From assembly GCA_963840725.1 (NCBI GenBank), contig CAWIZY010000003.1, positions 62,001-126,000 of the forward strand: a stretch of 64,000 bases of DNA, written 5' to 3'. The first letter of the stretch is position 1. Each line of letters starts with the position of its first letter. The notes below the pieces were generated by a model. The model was not told the DNA's origin. It did not search any database and saw only the letters and a program-made list of their open reading frames with translations. The DNA comes from CAVWDU01 sp963840725. Lineage in GTDB: Bacteria > Pseudomonadota > Gammaproteobacteria > Pseudomonadales > Halieaceae. Positions 18,530-27,543 of the stretch are shown one piece after another. A program made the position numbers and the translations under genes.

Positions 18530-18889
18530 TTGGAAATTCTGCATGCCTACATCGCGGTCGATGTCGGCATCGCACTCGACCCCCGAATCATTGAGGCGCA
18601 AATCCGGGGGTCATTTGTCTTCGGGCTGACCGCAGCGCTTTACGGCGCGATCACGGTAACCGGTGGTCGGGTATACCAGCAAAATTTTCATCAGTACCCG
18701 CTTTTTCGCATGGACCAGATACCGGATATTGCCGTAAGTATTCACGAAAGCGGTGAAGGCATTTTTGGCGTGGGAGAGTCGGCCACCGCGTCTACAGCAC
18801 CGGCTCTGGGAAACGCTATCCTCGCGGCCACGGTTCGCCGATTAAGAACACTCCCTTTTACGAAATTGGTGCGTTTCGCAGCGGCATAA
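18530..18889 (+). pseudogene. C-terminal remnant of a molybdenum hydroxylase large subunit
   Basis: About 120 residues match the end of xanthine dehydrogenase/aldehyde oxidase-type molybdopterin subunits: VDVGIALDPRIIEAQIRGS, a GLTAALYGAITV block, and GEGIFGVGESATASTAPALG, whose GVGE holds the catalytic Glu of this family. The other 600 or so residues are missing. The fragment starts 45 bp after the end of the 576-bp repeat, so the arrival of that segment may have removed the rest. An ATG-like start near 18506 has no ribosome site. It cannot make a working enzyme. Confidence 0.75.
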
Positions 18890-19109
18890 AAACAGCATCG
18901 CGCCGCAATCTCATCTATCACAGACTGTGAGCCACACTCGACGTCGCTATACTATTTTTCCTGACAGCGCCGCGTAGACCCGACTCACGAATCTACTCGT
19001 TCCGGCACGCATCCCAAATGAATCGCCCAAGGATCATTGGAGACTGTAATGCTCGTTCCCTTTTCAGCCAAGGCGCTCGACAGCGCCTTATCCGCCGGGG
19101 AGCCGGGCT

Positions 19110-19393
19110 CTAGGGCACCTCTGAATAATGGCAATCGCGCTCAGCGGAGCCCTGAAGCGTTCAGAGCAAGGCGCGTCGCGCAGGTAATGGCCGTAACCCT
19201 TGGCAAGCGGCGCAAACGGATGGCCGCCCCCTTGCTCTGGACGCTTCAGGGCCCGCCCTGCGGGGCTTTCAGGCAAACCCGCACTCGACGTTGCCACTTT
19301 TCGACAGGCAACCAGCCTGCCTTCAAAGCGGCGCCTTGATTGCGAATCTGCCTGAAAGCCTGAGCGCATTGCCATTGTTCAGAGGTGCCCTAG
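19110..19393 (+). mobile_element. MITE-like element, copy 1, with 26-bp inverted ends
   Basis: The left end CTAGGGCACCTCTGAATAAT and its following GGCAAT are repeated inverted at the right end with one mismatch in 26 bases. Reading GGCACCTCTGAA as the true tip leaves CTAG on both sides, which fits a 4-bp target duplication of the YTAR type used by IS5-group transposases. The 284-bp element has no transposase. Its interior resembles the copies at 27340 and 44693. Just upstream, an ATG at 19049 with a good GGAG begins a short frame (LVPFSAKALDSALSAGEPG) that is cut by this element. Confidence 0.8.
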
Positions 19394-19465
19394 GGCACCC
19401 CCCAGTCGTGAGAGCTGCGATTGCGCGATTCTCGACCGACGGCTGCTAGCGCTACCAGCGCGCGG

Positions 19466-20479
19466 TTATGGCGGGGCCGAGGTGGACTGCCGAATGACCA
19501 GGCGGTGGGGCACGATTTCCGGCCCGGTGCCAATGTCTTTGCCATTGATCGCATCGAGTATGCGCAGCGTGGTACGTTCACCGATGGCCTGGGCGGGTTG
19601 GGCGATCGTGGTCAGCGGCGGGTCGAGGATCGCCGCGTAGCGGATGTCGTCGAAGCCGACGACGGAAATATCGGCGGGCACCTGCAGCCCGGCGGATTTG
19701 ATCTCGTGCATTGCGCCAGCGGCCATCTCATCGTTGGCGCAGAAGATAGCCGTTGGCATCTGTGGATGAGCCAGCAACTCCCGCACGGCCCGCCGCGCGC
19801 CGTCCATGGTTAGATCGCCCGCAACGACCCAGCCCCCGGCGACCCTGACGCCGGCTTTCTTCATCGCCGTTCTAAAACCCCGCTCACGGTCGGCGGTCAA
19901 TTCGGATGATGCGGAGCCGGCGACGAAACCGATCCTTGTGTGACCCAGGTCAAGCAAGTGCCGGGTTGCCTCGACTGCGGCCGCCTCGTTGTCGATTCGC
20001 ACGCCGGGCAGTCGGCCCAACTCTGGCGTGACGTTTTCGCAGCCCACCACGATGGGAGCCTGCCGGGTCCCCTGGGGGCGCCGGCGCATCGGCGTTACCG
20101 GGCAGGTGCTGGCCAGCAGGATGATTCCATCCGCCTGTTTCGACAGCACCATGTCACTGTAGTCATCCAGCGACAGGGTATTCATATCCGCCTCCCGGAT
20201 TACGATGCTGTACTGATGCTCCACGGCGATACGCACAATGCCGCGCATGACGTCGGTGAAGAAGGGATCGCCCACACTGGGCAGCACGACCATAATGATT
20301 CCGGTACGGCCCCGGCGAAAGTTCTGCGCCAGCGTATTCGGGGCGTAATCAATGCGTTTGATCGCGCGTTCAACCCGCACACGGTTATCACGGCGGATCG
20401 AGTCAGGGTCGCTGAGGTAGCGCGATACAGTCGCGATCGAGACGCCCGCAAGGTCGGCGACATCCCGAATCGATGACAT
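19466..20479 (-). CDS. LacI-family transcription regulator of a sugar locus
   Basis: 337 residues. The N-terminal helix-turn-helix reads SIRDVADLAGVSIATVSRYL, followed by the hinge ALAxN-like APNTLAQNFR, and then the periplasmic-binding-protein-like effector domain (VVLPSVGDPFFTDVMRGI; GFVAGSASSELTADRERGF; VVGFDDIRYAAILDPPLTT). Such proteins bind a sugar and release an operator. It is divergent from a broken GH43 gene, with a cre-like operator in the 330-bp gap, so xylan- or glucan-derived sugars are the likely effectors. The target enzymes downstream are partly dead, yet the regulator is intact. Confidence 0.9.
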   Translation of the reverse strand: MSSIRDVADLAGVSIATVSRYLSDPDSIRRDNRVRVERAIKRIDYAPNTLAQNFRRGRTGIIMVVLPSVGDPFFTDVMRGIVRIAVEHQYSIVIREADMNTLSLDDYSDMVLSKQADGIILLASTCPVTPMRRRPQGTRQAPIVVGCENVTPELGRLPGVRIDNEAAAVEATRHLLDLGHTRIGFVAGSASSELTADRERGFRTAMKKAGVRVAGGWVVAGDLTMDGARRAVRELLAHPQMPTAIFCANDEMAAGAMHEIKSAGLQVPADISVVGFDDIRYAAILDPPLTTIAQPAQAIGERTTLRILDAINGKDIGTGPEIVPHRLVIRQSTSAPP

Positions 20480-20570
20480 GGTACTTCCTCCTGTTGACCA
20501 GATGTGCAGCGCAGGCTGTTGAGGTCTTACGGTGCCGACCTGCTCTGGCGTCGCATCTTGCAGCGTCAGC

Positions 20571-20584
20571 TGAAAACGTTTACA
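20571..20584. promoter_or_regulatory. LacI-type operator
   Basis: TGAAAACGTTTACA is a near-perfect palindrome around AACGTT and fits the TGWAAnCGnTWnCA consensus of LacI/CcpA-family sites. It lies 92 bp upstream of the LacI gene start and about 225 bp upstream of the GH43 remnant, so it could control both directions, including autoregulation. Confidence 0.6.
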
Positions 20585-20809
20585 TTCAGAGCGAGATTAC
20601 AACAACCCGATCGGGATTCATAGTGAACCCTGAAGAGTGCAATCTGCGCAAAAGGCCTAACCACAAGTCGCTGTTGAACGACCCGGATTGCATCCTTGCG
20701 ATCTCTGCCACTGCCGGTCAGTTCCCGGGATGTCATTCTCATTGCGGGCCGCGTCACGCGGTTGCGGGTTCACCCAGGCTTGACGTCGTTTCCGTGATTA
20801 CGGGTGAAT

Positions 20810-21426
20810 ATGTCAAGACAGATCGATAATCCCATACTCAAGGGCTTTAACCCGGACCCCTCTATCTGTCGGGTCGGTGACGACTATTACCTGGCAACAT
20901 CGACCTTTGAGTGGTACCCGGGGGTGCAGATTCATCACTCCGGGGATCTGGTCAATTGGCGGCTGTTGATGAGGCCGCTGGCGCGGGAATCGCTGCTGGA
21001 CATGCGCGGAGTGCCGGATTTCTGCGGGGTCTGGGCACCCTGCCTGACCCATGCAGACGGCCTGTTCTGGCTGATTTACACCCGCGTCAATCGTTTCGAT
21101 GGAAATTTCAGAAATTTCAAGGACACCCATAATTACCTGACCACCGGAAATTTCAAACCCATAAAATTCAAGGACACCCACAATTACCTGACCACCTGTG
21201 ATCGCATCGATGGCGAGTGGTCTGAACCGGTCTACCTGAACAACCGGGGATTCGATCCCTCATCGCCGCTGCAACGCTGCGGCCACGGCGACTGGGTGGA
21301 GACGCCGCAAGGAAGGGAAGAGGGGCGAACTTCACCGGCGCCTTCGTGGGTATGTGCTGCCAGGACCTGGCCGGCATCGCCCTGGCGGCAGACTTCCGCT
21401 TCCTCGAATACAGGGCGATGGACTGA
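20810..21426 (+). pseudogene. Internally deleted GH43 glycosidase (beta-xylosidase/arabinofuranosidase type)
   Basis: From the ATG at 20810 the frame begins as a normal GH43 protein: NPILKGFNPDPSICRVGDDY with the catalytic-base Asp, then STFEWYPGVQIHHS and GVWAPCLTH. Two oddities follow. A block is duplicated (FKDTHNYLTT occurs twice within 25 residues), and after NNRGFDPS the frame jumps to RCGHGDWVETPQG, a motif normally about 150 residues further on, so the catalytic acid region is deleted. The true C-terminus (FTGAFVGMCCQDLAG, ADFRFLEY) is found in another frame, ending at 21426. The gene is dead by deletion and frameshift. Confidence 0.8.
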
Positions 21427-21471
21427 CGCGTCAGACCCTGGAGAAGTTCTGGCCCGCCGCCGACCGATAAA

Positions 21472-21925
21472 GCGACAGCTACGTGGACTGGATCGGATAT
21501 TCCTACTTCCAGATGGATCCAAACGGCGTCGGCAGGGCGCAACGGCAATTTGCCCGCGACAAGGGACTGCAGGTATTTCTGGGAGAGGTCACACCCCGTA
21601 CCGGGAACTGCGCGCGCCAAATCGACCTGTCGCGGGATGTGGAGCTGGGGCGCCGGTGGATGAACAATTTTTTTCATCATTTCGAGCGCAATCGCGATGT
21701 TATCCGGGCGATCGCCTACATCAATGAGAATTGGTCGGACGGAGTGCGAGCACCCCAATGGCAGGACGCCCAGGATCAGGCCTGCGACGGGTTCTTCTCC
21801 CACTCAAATTCGCGACTAACGACAGCCCGGTGCTGGAGAAATCCTGGGCCGACAGAATCGGTAGCGATCTGTATCTGAACCTGGAGCGTGACCTCTACCG
21901 GAAACTGGGTGAGGAGGAACATTGA
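21472..21925 (+). pseudogene. C-terminal remnant of a glycoside hydrolase (GH26-like)
   Basis: YVDWIGYSYFQMDPNGVG, LQVFLGEVTPRTGN (with a likely nucleophile Glu) and FERNRDVIRAIAYINENWSD fit the second half of a clan-A barrel hydrolase, most like GH26 mannanase or xylanase-type enzymes. The N-terminal half is missing. A frameshift near 21800 moves the end (SPVLEKSWADRIGSDLYLNL) into a second frame that stops at 21925, 1 bp before the PhyH start. The family call is moderate, because only the C-terminal half is available. Confidence 0.55.
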
Positions 21926-21926
21926 T

Positions 21927-22631
21927 ATGAATCATGCTGCACTGGCCCGGCAATTCTGGGAGCAGGGATTTCTGGTGGTCGAGAATATGTTCGACCATGA
22001 ACTGATGGATCGGTATCAGGAGCTGATCCTGGGCCACTTCGGTGCAACTCCCGAGTTTCAGCACAACGAGGAATTCCTTAGCCGAGCGGCAACGGAGGTG
22101 ATCCCCTGGTTTCCCCAGCAGGAGGGCCTGGATGCGTTTGATATCGTTGAACATGACCCGCGTCTGCGGGCGCTGACCGGGGTCATTCTGGGAGACGGGT
22201 GGCAGCCGCTGTACTGTATGACCATGTTTTCCAGGAGCGGCTCACGGGGCCAGGCCTGGCATCAGGACTGTGCACCTGAAGACCCGGCCGTCTTCAACAT
22301 GAACCGCCTCGTTTACACCGAAGACATTGCGCCTGAAATCGGGGGGCAAACGGTTGTCGTGCCCGGGTCCCACCGCCGGGGCCTGCTGCCAGCGGGCCCC
22401 GTGGACGAGGATCTGCCCGACCAGGTGGTGCTCACTCCCCGCAAGGGAACGCTGGTCATGCTGCATGGCCATACCTGGCACCGGGTCCTGCCAGTCCGCG
22501 GTCGCCACCGGGTGTCCACCAATTTCCGTTGTTCACCCAAGGGCACCCCCCAGGACATCACCGACATCTGCGTTTATCGTAATATGCGCTACCGGTTCGA
22601 GACCAGTGAGGTAGTGGAAGAGCGGCGCTAG
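21927..22631 (+). CDS. Phytanoyl-CoA dioxygenase (PhyH) family iron(II)/2-oxoglutarate oxygenase
   Basis: The ATG at 21927 follows GAGGAGGAAC and sits just after the stop of the hydrolase remnant, so translation was probably coupled when that gene was intact. The 234-residue product has the iron triad H112-x-D114 (WHQDC) and a distal His at about 185 (HGHTWHRVLP), with Arg191 or 193 (VRGRHR) as 2-oxoglutarate anchor. PQQEGLDAFDIVEHDP and PGSHRRGLLP are typical of the family. It hydroxylates a small molecule in the cytoplasm. In a sugar-degradation locus its target may be a modified sugar or a natural product; the sequence does not say. Confidence 0.8.
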   Translation: MNHAALARQFWEQGFLVVENMFDHELMDRYQELILGHFGATPEFQHNEEFLSRAATEVIPWFPQQEGLDAFDIVEHDPRLRALTGVILGDGWQPLYCMTMFSRSGSRGQAWHQDCAPEDPAVFNMNRLVYTEDIAPEIGGQTVVVPGSHRRGLLPAGPVDEDLPDQVVLTPRKGTLVMLHGHTWHRVLPVRGRHRVSTNFRCSPKGTPQDITDICVYRNMRYRFETSEVVEERR

Positions 22632-22654
22632 CCGCCTGGCACCGCCGCCCGGGT

Positions 22655-23510
22655 CGAGCGTCGATGCTGCCCGGCAGGCCTGCATCCGCGCACATGCGCA
22701 GCTCGTGGGCGAAACTGTGGCCGGCCAGAGTGGCGTGATTGGCCTCGACGTTGACTTTAAAATCATCCTGCAAACCGTAATGGCGGATAAAACCGATGAC
22801 CGTTTGTGCATCGAAATCATACTGGTGCCTGGTGGGCTCCAGCGGCTTGGGTTCGATCAGGAAACTGCCCTTGAAACCGGTGCTGCGGCCGTAGTCGCGC
22901 GCGGCGAGGAGAAACTGGCCAAGGTGATCGATCTCGCGCCGGGTATTGGTATTGAGCAGGCTGGTGTAGCCCTCGCGGCCACCCCAGAACACCCAGTTTT
23001 CACCGCCCAGCCGCACGGTGGCATCCAGTGCCGACTTGACCTGCGCGGCGGCGCGCGTCAGCACATTGAAATCGGGGTTGGCGGCAGCGACGTTCATGTA
23101 GCGGGGATGCCCGAAAAGATTGGCGGTGCACACAACAGCTTGACTCCGGTCGCTTGTTGGCGCTCCAGGGCCAGCTCGACCAGGGTGCTAAGGCTCTGCT
23201 CTGACTCCGCGACCGACTCGCCCTCGGGCGCCATGTCACGGTCGTGGAAGCAGTAATAGGGAACGCCCAGTTTACTGAACAGCTCGAAAGCGGCGTCCAT
23301 GCGCTGTCGAGCCGCTTCCAACGGGCAGTCGGGTTGATCCCAGGCGAACACCTGGGTGTCGACGCCAAAGGGATCGCTGCCCCTGGCGTAAAACCTGTGC
23401 CAGTAGCACGCGGCAAAGCGCAGGTGTTCTTCCATGGTCTTTCCACCAACGCGTTTGTCAGGGTCATGGAACTTGAACGCGAGCGGGTTATCTGAATCCC
23501 GGCCGGCAGG
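22655..23510 (-). pseudogene. xylA: Xylose isomerase gene, broken at both ends and frameshifted
   Basis: On the minus strand the reading starts at DNPLAFKFHDPDKRVGG (about 23,510) without the normal first 20 or so residues and start codon. It continues through the first catalytic His region YCFHDRDMAPEG. Near 23,100 one base is lost, so that NLFGHPRYM lies in another frame, which runs on through GGENWVFWGGREGY, FLIEPKPLEPTRHQYDF and NVEANHATLAGHSF. It ends abruptly at GSIDAR, about 100 residues early. XylA converts xylose to xylulose. This copy cannot work, but it shows that the locus once handled xylose. Confidence 0.85.
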
Positions 23511-23634
23511 CCCAGTTCGGCGGCGACCCGGACCAGCAGGGTTCCGCCTGTGTCACGCAGGGGTAGTGCCGGACCAGCCCGCGTATGGCGCACCATTCCC
23601 GGCGCAGAGAGGCAACCCGCAGCTCAGTGAGTTC

Positions 23635-25458
23635 TCAGTAGTCCTCCAGACCATAGCCAAATTTGAACAGGGCGTGATCTGCATAGGGCGCCAGTGGAAT
23701 GTCGCGAACATCGCCCGGCCATGGGTAGGGTGATTTGCCCACCGGTTTGAAGCCATCGCGCCCGAACAGGAAATCCGCGACACCGTCCCCTTCCGAACCT
23801 GGCAGCCAGGCAGCAATGAAGGCATCACTGATCTGCAAATCATCGCCAACGGCGAGTACTCTTCCCGATATAAGAACAACAATGACCTTTTTGCCTAGTG
23901 CTTTACAGTCAGCTATCAGGCGCTTGTGATCACTGCTAAGCCACAACTCATCGGTATCACCGACCATCTCAGCGTAGGGCTCTTCACCGACGACAACCAC
24001 AGCTTTATCTGCAGCCATGCCGCTGTAGCAACCGCTCTGGGCGTATTCCGTGTTGTCTGAGACCGCGTCAATGGCCTCATAGATCGTGGTTGCTCCCAGA
24101 TAGTTTTCAGACTGTCCCTGCCAGTGAATCGACCAGCCGCCGCTTTGCAGTCCGCTGTTATTGCCGTGCGCACCCACTACAGCAATTTTGTCTGACTGCT
24201 TCAGAGGCAGTGCAGCGTTTTCACTCTTGAGAAGAACCAGCGACTCTCGCACGGCCTGCCGCGCGACCGCCCGATGTGCCTCAGTGCCGATCTCGGCGGC
24301 AAATTCATCCTTGGCGAAAGGCGCGACAAAAAGCCCGAGCTGGAATTTCAGCCTGAGAATACGCCGCACCGCATCATCAATGCGCTCCAGGGGGACGGTG
24401 CCATCAACAACGGACGCCTTCAGGTCCTGCATAAACGCATCATGATTCCCGGGCTGCATGGCGATATCTACACCGGCGTTCACGACCGTGTGCGCCGGCC
24501 CGAACCGCTGCCCGCCGTTCCAATCGGTGACCACGACCCCCTGAAATCCAAGCTCACCCTTTAATACATCGGTCACCAGGGCTCGATGTTGGTGCATATT
24601 TATTGCATTGTATGAATTAAAGCCTACCATGACTGCCGCGACCCCGCGGTCTACCGCCGCTGCATAGGGAGGCAGATACCTGTCACGCATCTGCTTGTCT
24701 GTCATGGTAGCGTTACCGCCTTCTACGCCCCCATCGGTCGCGCCGTCGGCAATAAAATGCTTTGCTGTGGCTGCTACCGTGTCACGGCTAGCCAAACTGG
24801 CGCCCTGCAGACCCTGAACTGCCGCGATTGTAGCTGCGATGGTCAAATCCCTGTCCTGTGAATAACCTTCATAGACGCGACCCCAGTGCTCGTGTTGCGG
24901 CATCGCAATACAGGGAGAGAACGTCCAGTTAAACCCGGTTCCTGCCACTTCCCTGGCCGTAATGCGCGCAGCCTGTTCAATCAACGCCATGTTGCGGGTG
25001 GCGGCCATACCGATGTTGTGCGGGAAGATCACGGCGCCTTCGAAGGTGTTCTGTCCGTGGATCGCATCGACGCCAATCAGCAGTGGAATACCCAGGCGCG
25101 TGTTCAGTGCCTCGCTCTGGAACTCGTTGAATTTCCTGATCCAATCCGTCGCGGCATCTCCGGGCGTGGGACCTTCTGTGTGAATAATTGAGCCGATGTT
25201 CCTGGCGCGGACAATTCTGGGGGAGACCTTGTTATGCCAGACTGACTGCGTCATCTGGCCGATCTTTTCGTCCAGATTCATCTCGCGAATGAGGGCTTCA
25301 ATCCTTTCTTCCTGGCCGGAATATTGGCAAAGATCCAGTGCTTGCTCGCCCCATTTGCAGATAATGTTACTCTCTGGGTCTCTTTCCACCGCGGCGACGC
25401 CTGCGCACCCGGCAGTTATAACGACGGTAGCCAGTGGCAGCAGCAGTTTCAGGGACAT
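23635..25458 (-). CDS. GH3-family beta-glucosidase, lipoprotein
   Basis: I place the start at the ATG at 25458, since it begins MSLKLLLPLATVVITAGC, a lipoprotein signal with the lipid Cys at 18. The frame is open to 25503, but those codons overlap the GH16 gene. The 607-residue protein has the GH3 barrel (IGVDAIHGQN; KHFIADGA with K233-H234) and the nucleophile D312 in GVVVTDWNG. A second alpha/beta domain (RESLVLLKSENAALPL to SSDHKRLIADCKAL) follows. It is shorter at the end than many GH3 enzymes (over 750 residues), lacking a fibronectin-like domain. It should cleave beta-linked oligosaccharides at the membrane, after the GH16 enzyme. Confidence 0.85.
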   Translation of the reverse strand: MSLKLLLPLATVVITAGCAGVAAVERDPESNIICKWGEQALDLCQYSGQEERIEALIREMNLDEKIGQMTQSVWHNKVSPRIVRARNIGSIIHTEGPTPGDAATDWIRKFNEFQSEALNTRLGIPLLIGVDAIHGQNTFEGAVIFPHNIGMAATRNMALIEQAARITAREVAGTGFNWTFSPCIAMPQHEHWGRVYEGYSQDRDLTIAATIAAVQGLQGASLASRDTVAATAKHFIADGATDGGVEGGNATMTDKQMRDRYLPPYAAAVDRGVAAVMVGFNSYNAINMHQHRALVTDVLKGELGFQGVVVTDWNGGQRFGPAHTVVNAGVDIAMQPGNHDAFMQDLKASVVDGTVPLERIDDAVRRILRLKFQLGLFVAPFAKDEFAAEIGTEAHRAVARQAVRESLVLLKSENAALPLKQSDKIAVVGAHGNNSGLQSGGWSIHWQGQSENYLGATTIYEAIDAVSDNTEYAQSGCYSGMAADKAVVVVGEEPYAEMVGDTDELWLSSDHKRLIADCKALGKKVIVVLISGRVLAVGDDLQISDAFIAAWLPGSEGDGVADFLFGRDGFKPVGKSPYPWPGDVRDIPLAPYADHALFKFGYGLEDY

Positions 25459-25486
25459 CACGGGCTTATGAGAAGTGCGCAGCAGA

Positions 25487-26332
25487 TCAGCGCCAGTACT
25501 CATGTTTTACCCAATCGACTTCCATCACCCATTCACCGTCCATAGGAGAATCGGTGATTTTGGCAAAGTTCAGGATCGCGAACATCGGCTCCGGATACAT
25601 GTCTCCTTCACCGACATTTCGATACACCTCGGCACCATCGACTCGATAGACGAGGTCAGCCCCTGCCCACTCAAGCGAATACTCGTGGTAGTCATCAAGC
25701 TCAACTTTGAGATCTGTTCTGAGCGACATCCAATCGCCCTTGTCGCACTCGCCAAGGCTTTTAATCGCACCGGTTGTAAACTGGTCGCTGCCATGGTCCC
25801 CATGGTGTTCGAAAATATCGATTTCGCCCGAGCCCTCCAGGGGCCAGCAAACAGTTTCATCGTCTTCCTGAACCGGGGGTTCATCATTATAGGCACCCAA
25901 TATCCACCAGGCAGGAAACATGCTGGCTTCACCATTTCCCTCAACCTTCAAGCGGGCTGTCCACTTTCCCTTCACAAACTCCTGGCGATTTTTAGACGCT
26001 ATACGGCCGGCCACGTATTGAGTAGCTTCGTGCTGCTTGCCGTGCTTGTCTCTATTATTACAGTGGCGCAACTTTCCAATGTTTATCGCCTTAAGCTTTA
26101 AGGAACCGTTGCTGACTTCTCGCGTGCCGTATTGATTGTCGGGGACGTAACACTGGTATTCATTATTGACCCATATCATTTGATCCTGCCAGTTGCTGGC
26201 ATCAAACGATTCGAAATCGTCACGGAAGTCAACTTGCCAACCAGATCTGTCTCCGGTGAGATCACTGGTGGCAACGCCTGAACAACCCGCCAACAACAAG
26301 ACCAGCGTCAATACGGTTGGAATTTTTTCCAT
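25487..26332 (-). CDS. GH16-family endo-beta-glucanase (laminarinase-like), lipoprotein
   Basis: 281 residues. The N-terminus PTVLTLVLLLAGCSG is a lipoprotein signal with C17 as the lipid anchor. The catalytic motif is GSGEIDIFEH, giving nucleophile E170, helper D172 and acid/base E175 of the ExDxxE signature. Aromatic residues nearby (FPAWWILGAY) fit a glucan cleft. GH16 members cut beta-1,3 or mixed-linked glucans such as laminarin. It overlaps the start region of the GH3 gene, with which it forms an operon: the endo-enzyme makes oligomers and GH3 releases glucose. These are the only intact hydrolases of the locus. Confidence 0.85.
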   Translation of the reverse strand: MEKIPTVLTLVLLLAGCSGVATSDLTGDRSGWQVDFRDDFESFDASNWQDQMIWVNNEYQCYVPDNQYGTREVSNGSLKLKAINIGKLRHCNNRDKHGKQHEATQYVAGRIASKNRQEFVKGKWTARLKVEGNGEASMFPAWWILGAYNDEPPVQEDDETVCWPLEGSGEIDIFEHHGDHGSDQFTTGAIKSLGECDKGDWMSLRTDLKVELDDYHEYSLEWAGADLVYRVDGAEVYRNVGEGDMYPEPMFAILNFAKITDSPMDGEWVMEVDWVKHEYWR

Positions 26333-26639
26333 GATCTCTCCAATATGCTGTCGGATGGGCGCGATGCTTTCAGCCGCTGTTCAAACCCTATACCCGGGAG
26401 TGTTTTTCGCTGCGCTATCATCTGGGACCTGGCATCCGGCAGACTATTAAACAGAGGCCCTGGTATTGCGCCGGAATCTATCAAACAGGTTTCGGCCCGG
26501 GTTGTCGTCTATAGCAGGTGCCGCTGTTGCGGTTCTGCTTTCCCATTGCTCAAGTGGAAAATACTGTGTTCATCCACCTGCGTCCAGTCGGCGTACCTCC
26601 AGATCTGTCTATGTGCCCAGCAAATGGCTAGGCAATGGA
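26333..26639. other. Gene-free spacer
   Basis: About 307 bp between the GH16 start and the second RDD repeat. Short frames on the plus strand have no ribosome site or known motif. It probably holds the promoter of the GH16-GH3 operon. Confidence 0.4.
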
Positions 26640-27092
26640 CTACCCGAATTCAACGCGCTGCTTGGTCATGTCTCTTACTACCACTGTGCGCGCTAGCTTG
26701 TCGTGCCAGCCCTGCTTCCTCGGGTCGATACCTATCCAGATGAAGCCCATGCAAAAGGGCAGGAGCGATAGATAGTACGCCAGATAGCGGCCCACCAGCT
26801 GACCAGTAGATGGCTTGCCGCCTGTGTCAGCATCTACGATGGTCAAGCTGAGCGCCATCTTGCCTGGAGTGGCTGACTTGTAGAACCAAAAAGCCACAAT
26901 GGCGGCGGCAGGCAGCATATAGCTGAAAACCAGGTCCCATACTCCCTTTACGGCCGCTGTGCTCAGCCAGTATGACTCGCCGTAGATCATCGTGAGGACC
27001 GGCCAAATAATCAGCCCTAGCAACAACGTATCAATGAGCGATGCGCCGACTCGAATCCAGAAGCCTGCGTATTCCATATTATCTGTGTCCAC
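26640..27092 (-). CDS. RDD-family membrane protein, copy 2
   Basis: Encodes the same 150 residues as the gene at 17909-18361; the one coding difference (AAC to AAT, Asn5) is silent. Presence of the full upstream region in both repeats suggests both are expressed equally. The near absence of change means the duplication is recent or the copies are kept alike by gene conversion. Which copy is the older cannot be judged from the flanks. Confidence 0.85.
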   Translation of the reverse strand: MDTDNMEYAGFWIRVGASLIDTLLLGLIIWPVLTMIYGESYWLSTAAVKGVWDLVFSYMLPAAAIVAFWFYKSATPGKMALSLTIVDADTGGKPSTGQLVGRYLAYYLSLLPFCMGFIWIGIDPRKQGWHDKLARTVVVRDMTKQRVEFG

Positions 27093-27215
27093 TCTCTCTC
27101 CTGGAAGCTGTTTTATAGTTTATCTATTCAGCTTAGGGCAGGGTTTGCGCAGGTTCAATTTCGGGCAATAGAATACCCGGGATTTTTTGGAGATATCTGA
27201 TGCGATTTTAGGGCA
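26640..27215. repeat. 576-bp direct repeat, copy 2 (RDD gene plus upstream region)
   Basis: Same segment and orientation as 17909-18484, differing at two of 576 positions. Together the two copies bracket 18485-26639, which carries the whole decaying polysaccharide locus. Downstream of copy 2 an ATG at 27271 behind GAGGAG starts a 17-codon frame only, followed by the third MITE-like element. Confidence 0.95.
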
Positions 27216-27339
27216 AGTCCCACTAATCTACCTTACTGGCATAGGCCCATTTCTTCACGAGGAGCTTACGATGCCATACAAAAAGCGTATCGGGGGTTGC
27301 CACCTTCGTCATTTCGCCAAGTAGCTGTCGGCCAAAGGA

Positions 27340-27505
27340 CTTGGGCAGCTCTGAACGATGGCAATTCGCTCAGGCTTTCAGGCAAACCCGCAATAAAGCC
27401 CACTTCGAAGGCAGGCTGGTTGCCTGTCGAAAAGTGGCAACGTCGGGTGCGGGTTTGCCTGAGAGCCCCGCAGAGCACGTTTGCCATTGTTCAGAGTTGC
27501 CCTAG
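27340..27505 (+). mobile_element. MITE-like element, copy 3, shorter and diverged
   Basis: Left end CTTGGGCAGCTCTGAACGAT and right end TTGCCATTGTTCAGAGTTGC CCTAG are diverged versions of the ends at 19110-19393. The inside (TCAGGCTTTCAGGCAAACCC; GAAGGCAGGCTGGTTGCC) matches the other copies in shortened form. At 166 bp it is the smallest of the three and has no coding capacity. Confidence 0.7.
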
Positions 27506-27543
27506 ACTAAAATAGCCCAACGCCTCGATTGAGGACAAGAGTG

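Noticed and set aside
23520..23634. Possible sugar-kinase (FGGY) fragment before xylA
   Set aside because: A GLPAG-like stretch is suggestive, but about 20 residues are too few to support a call.
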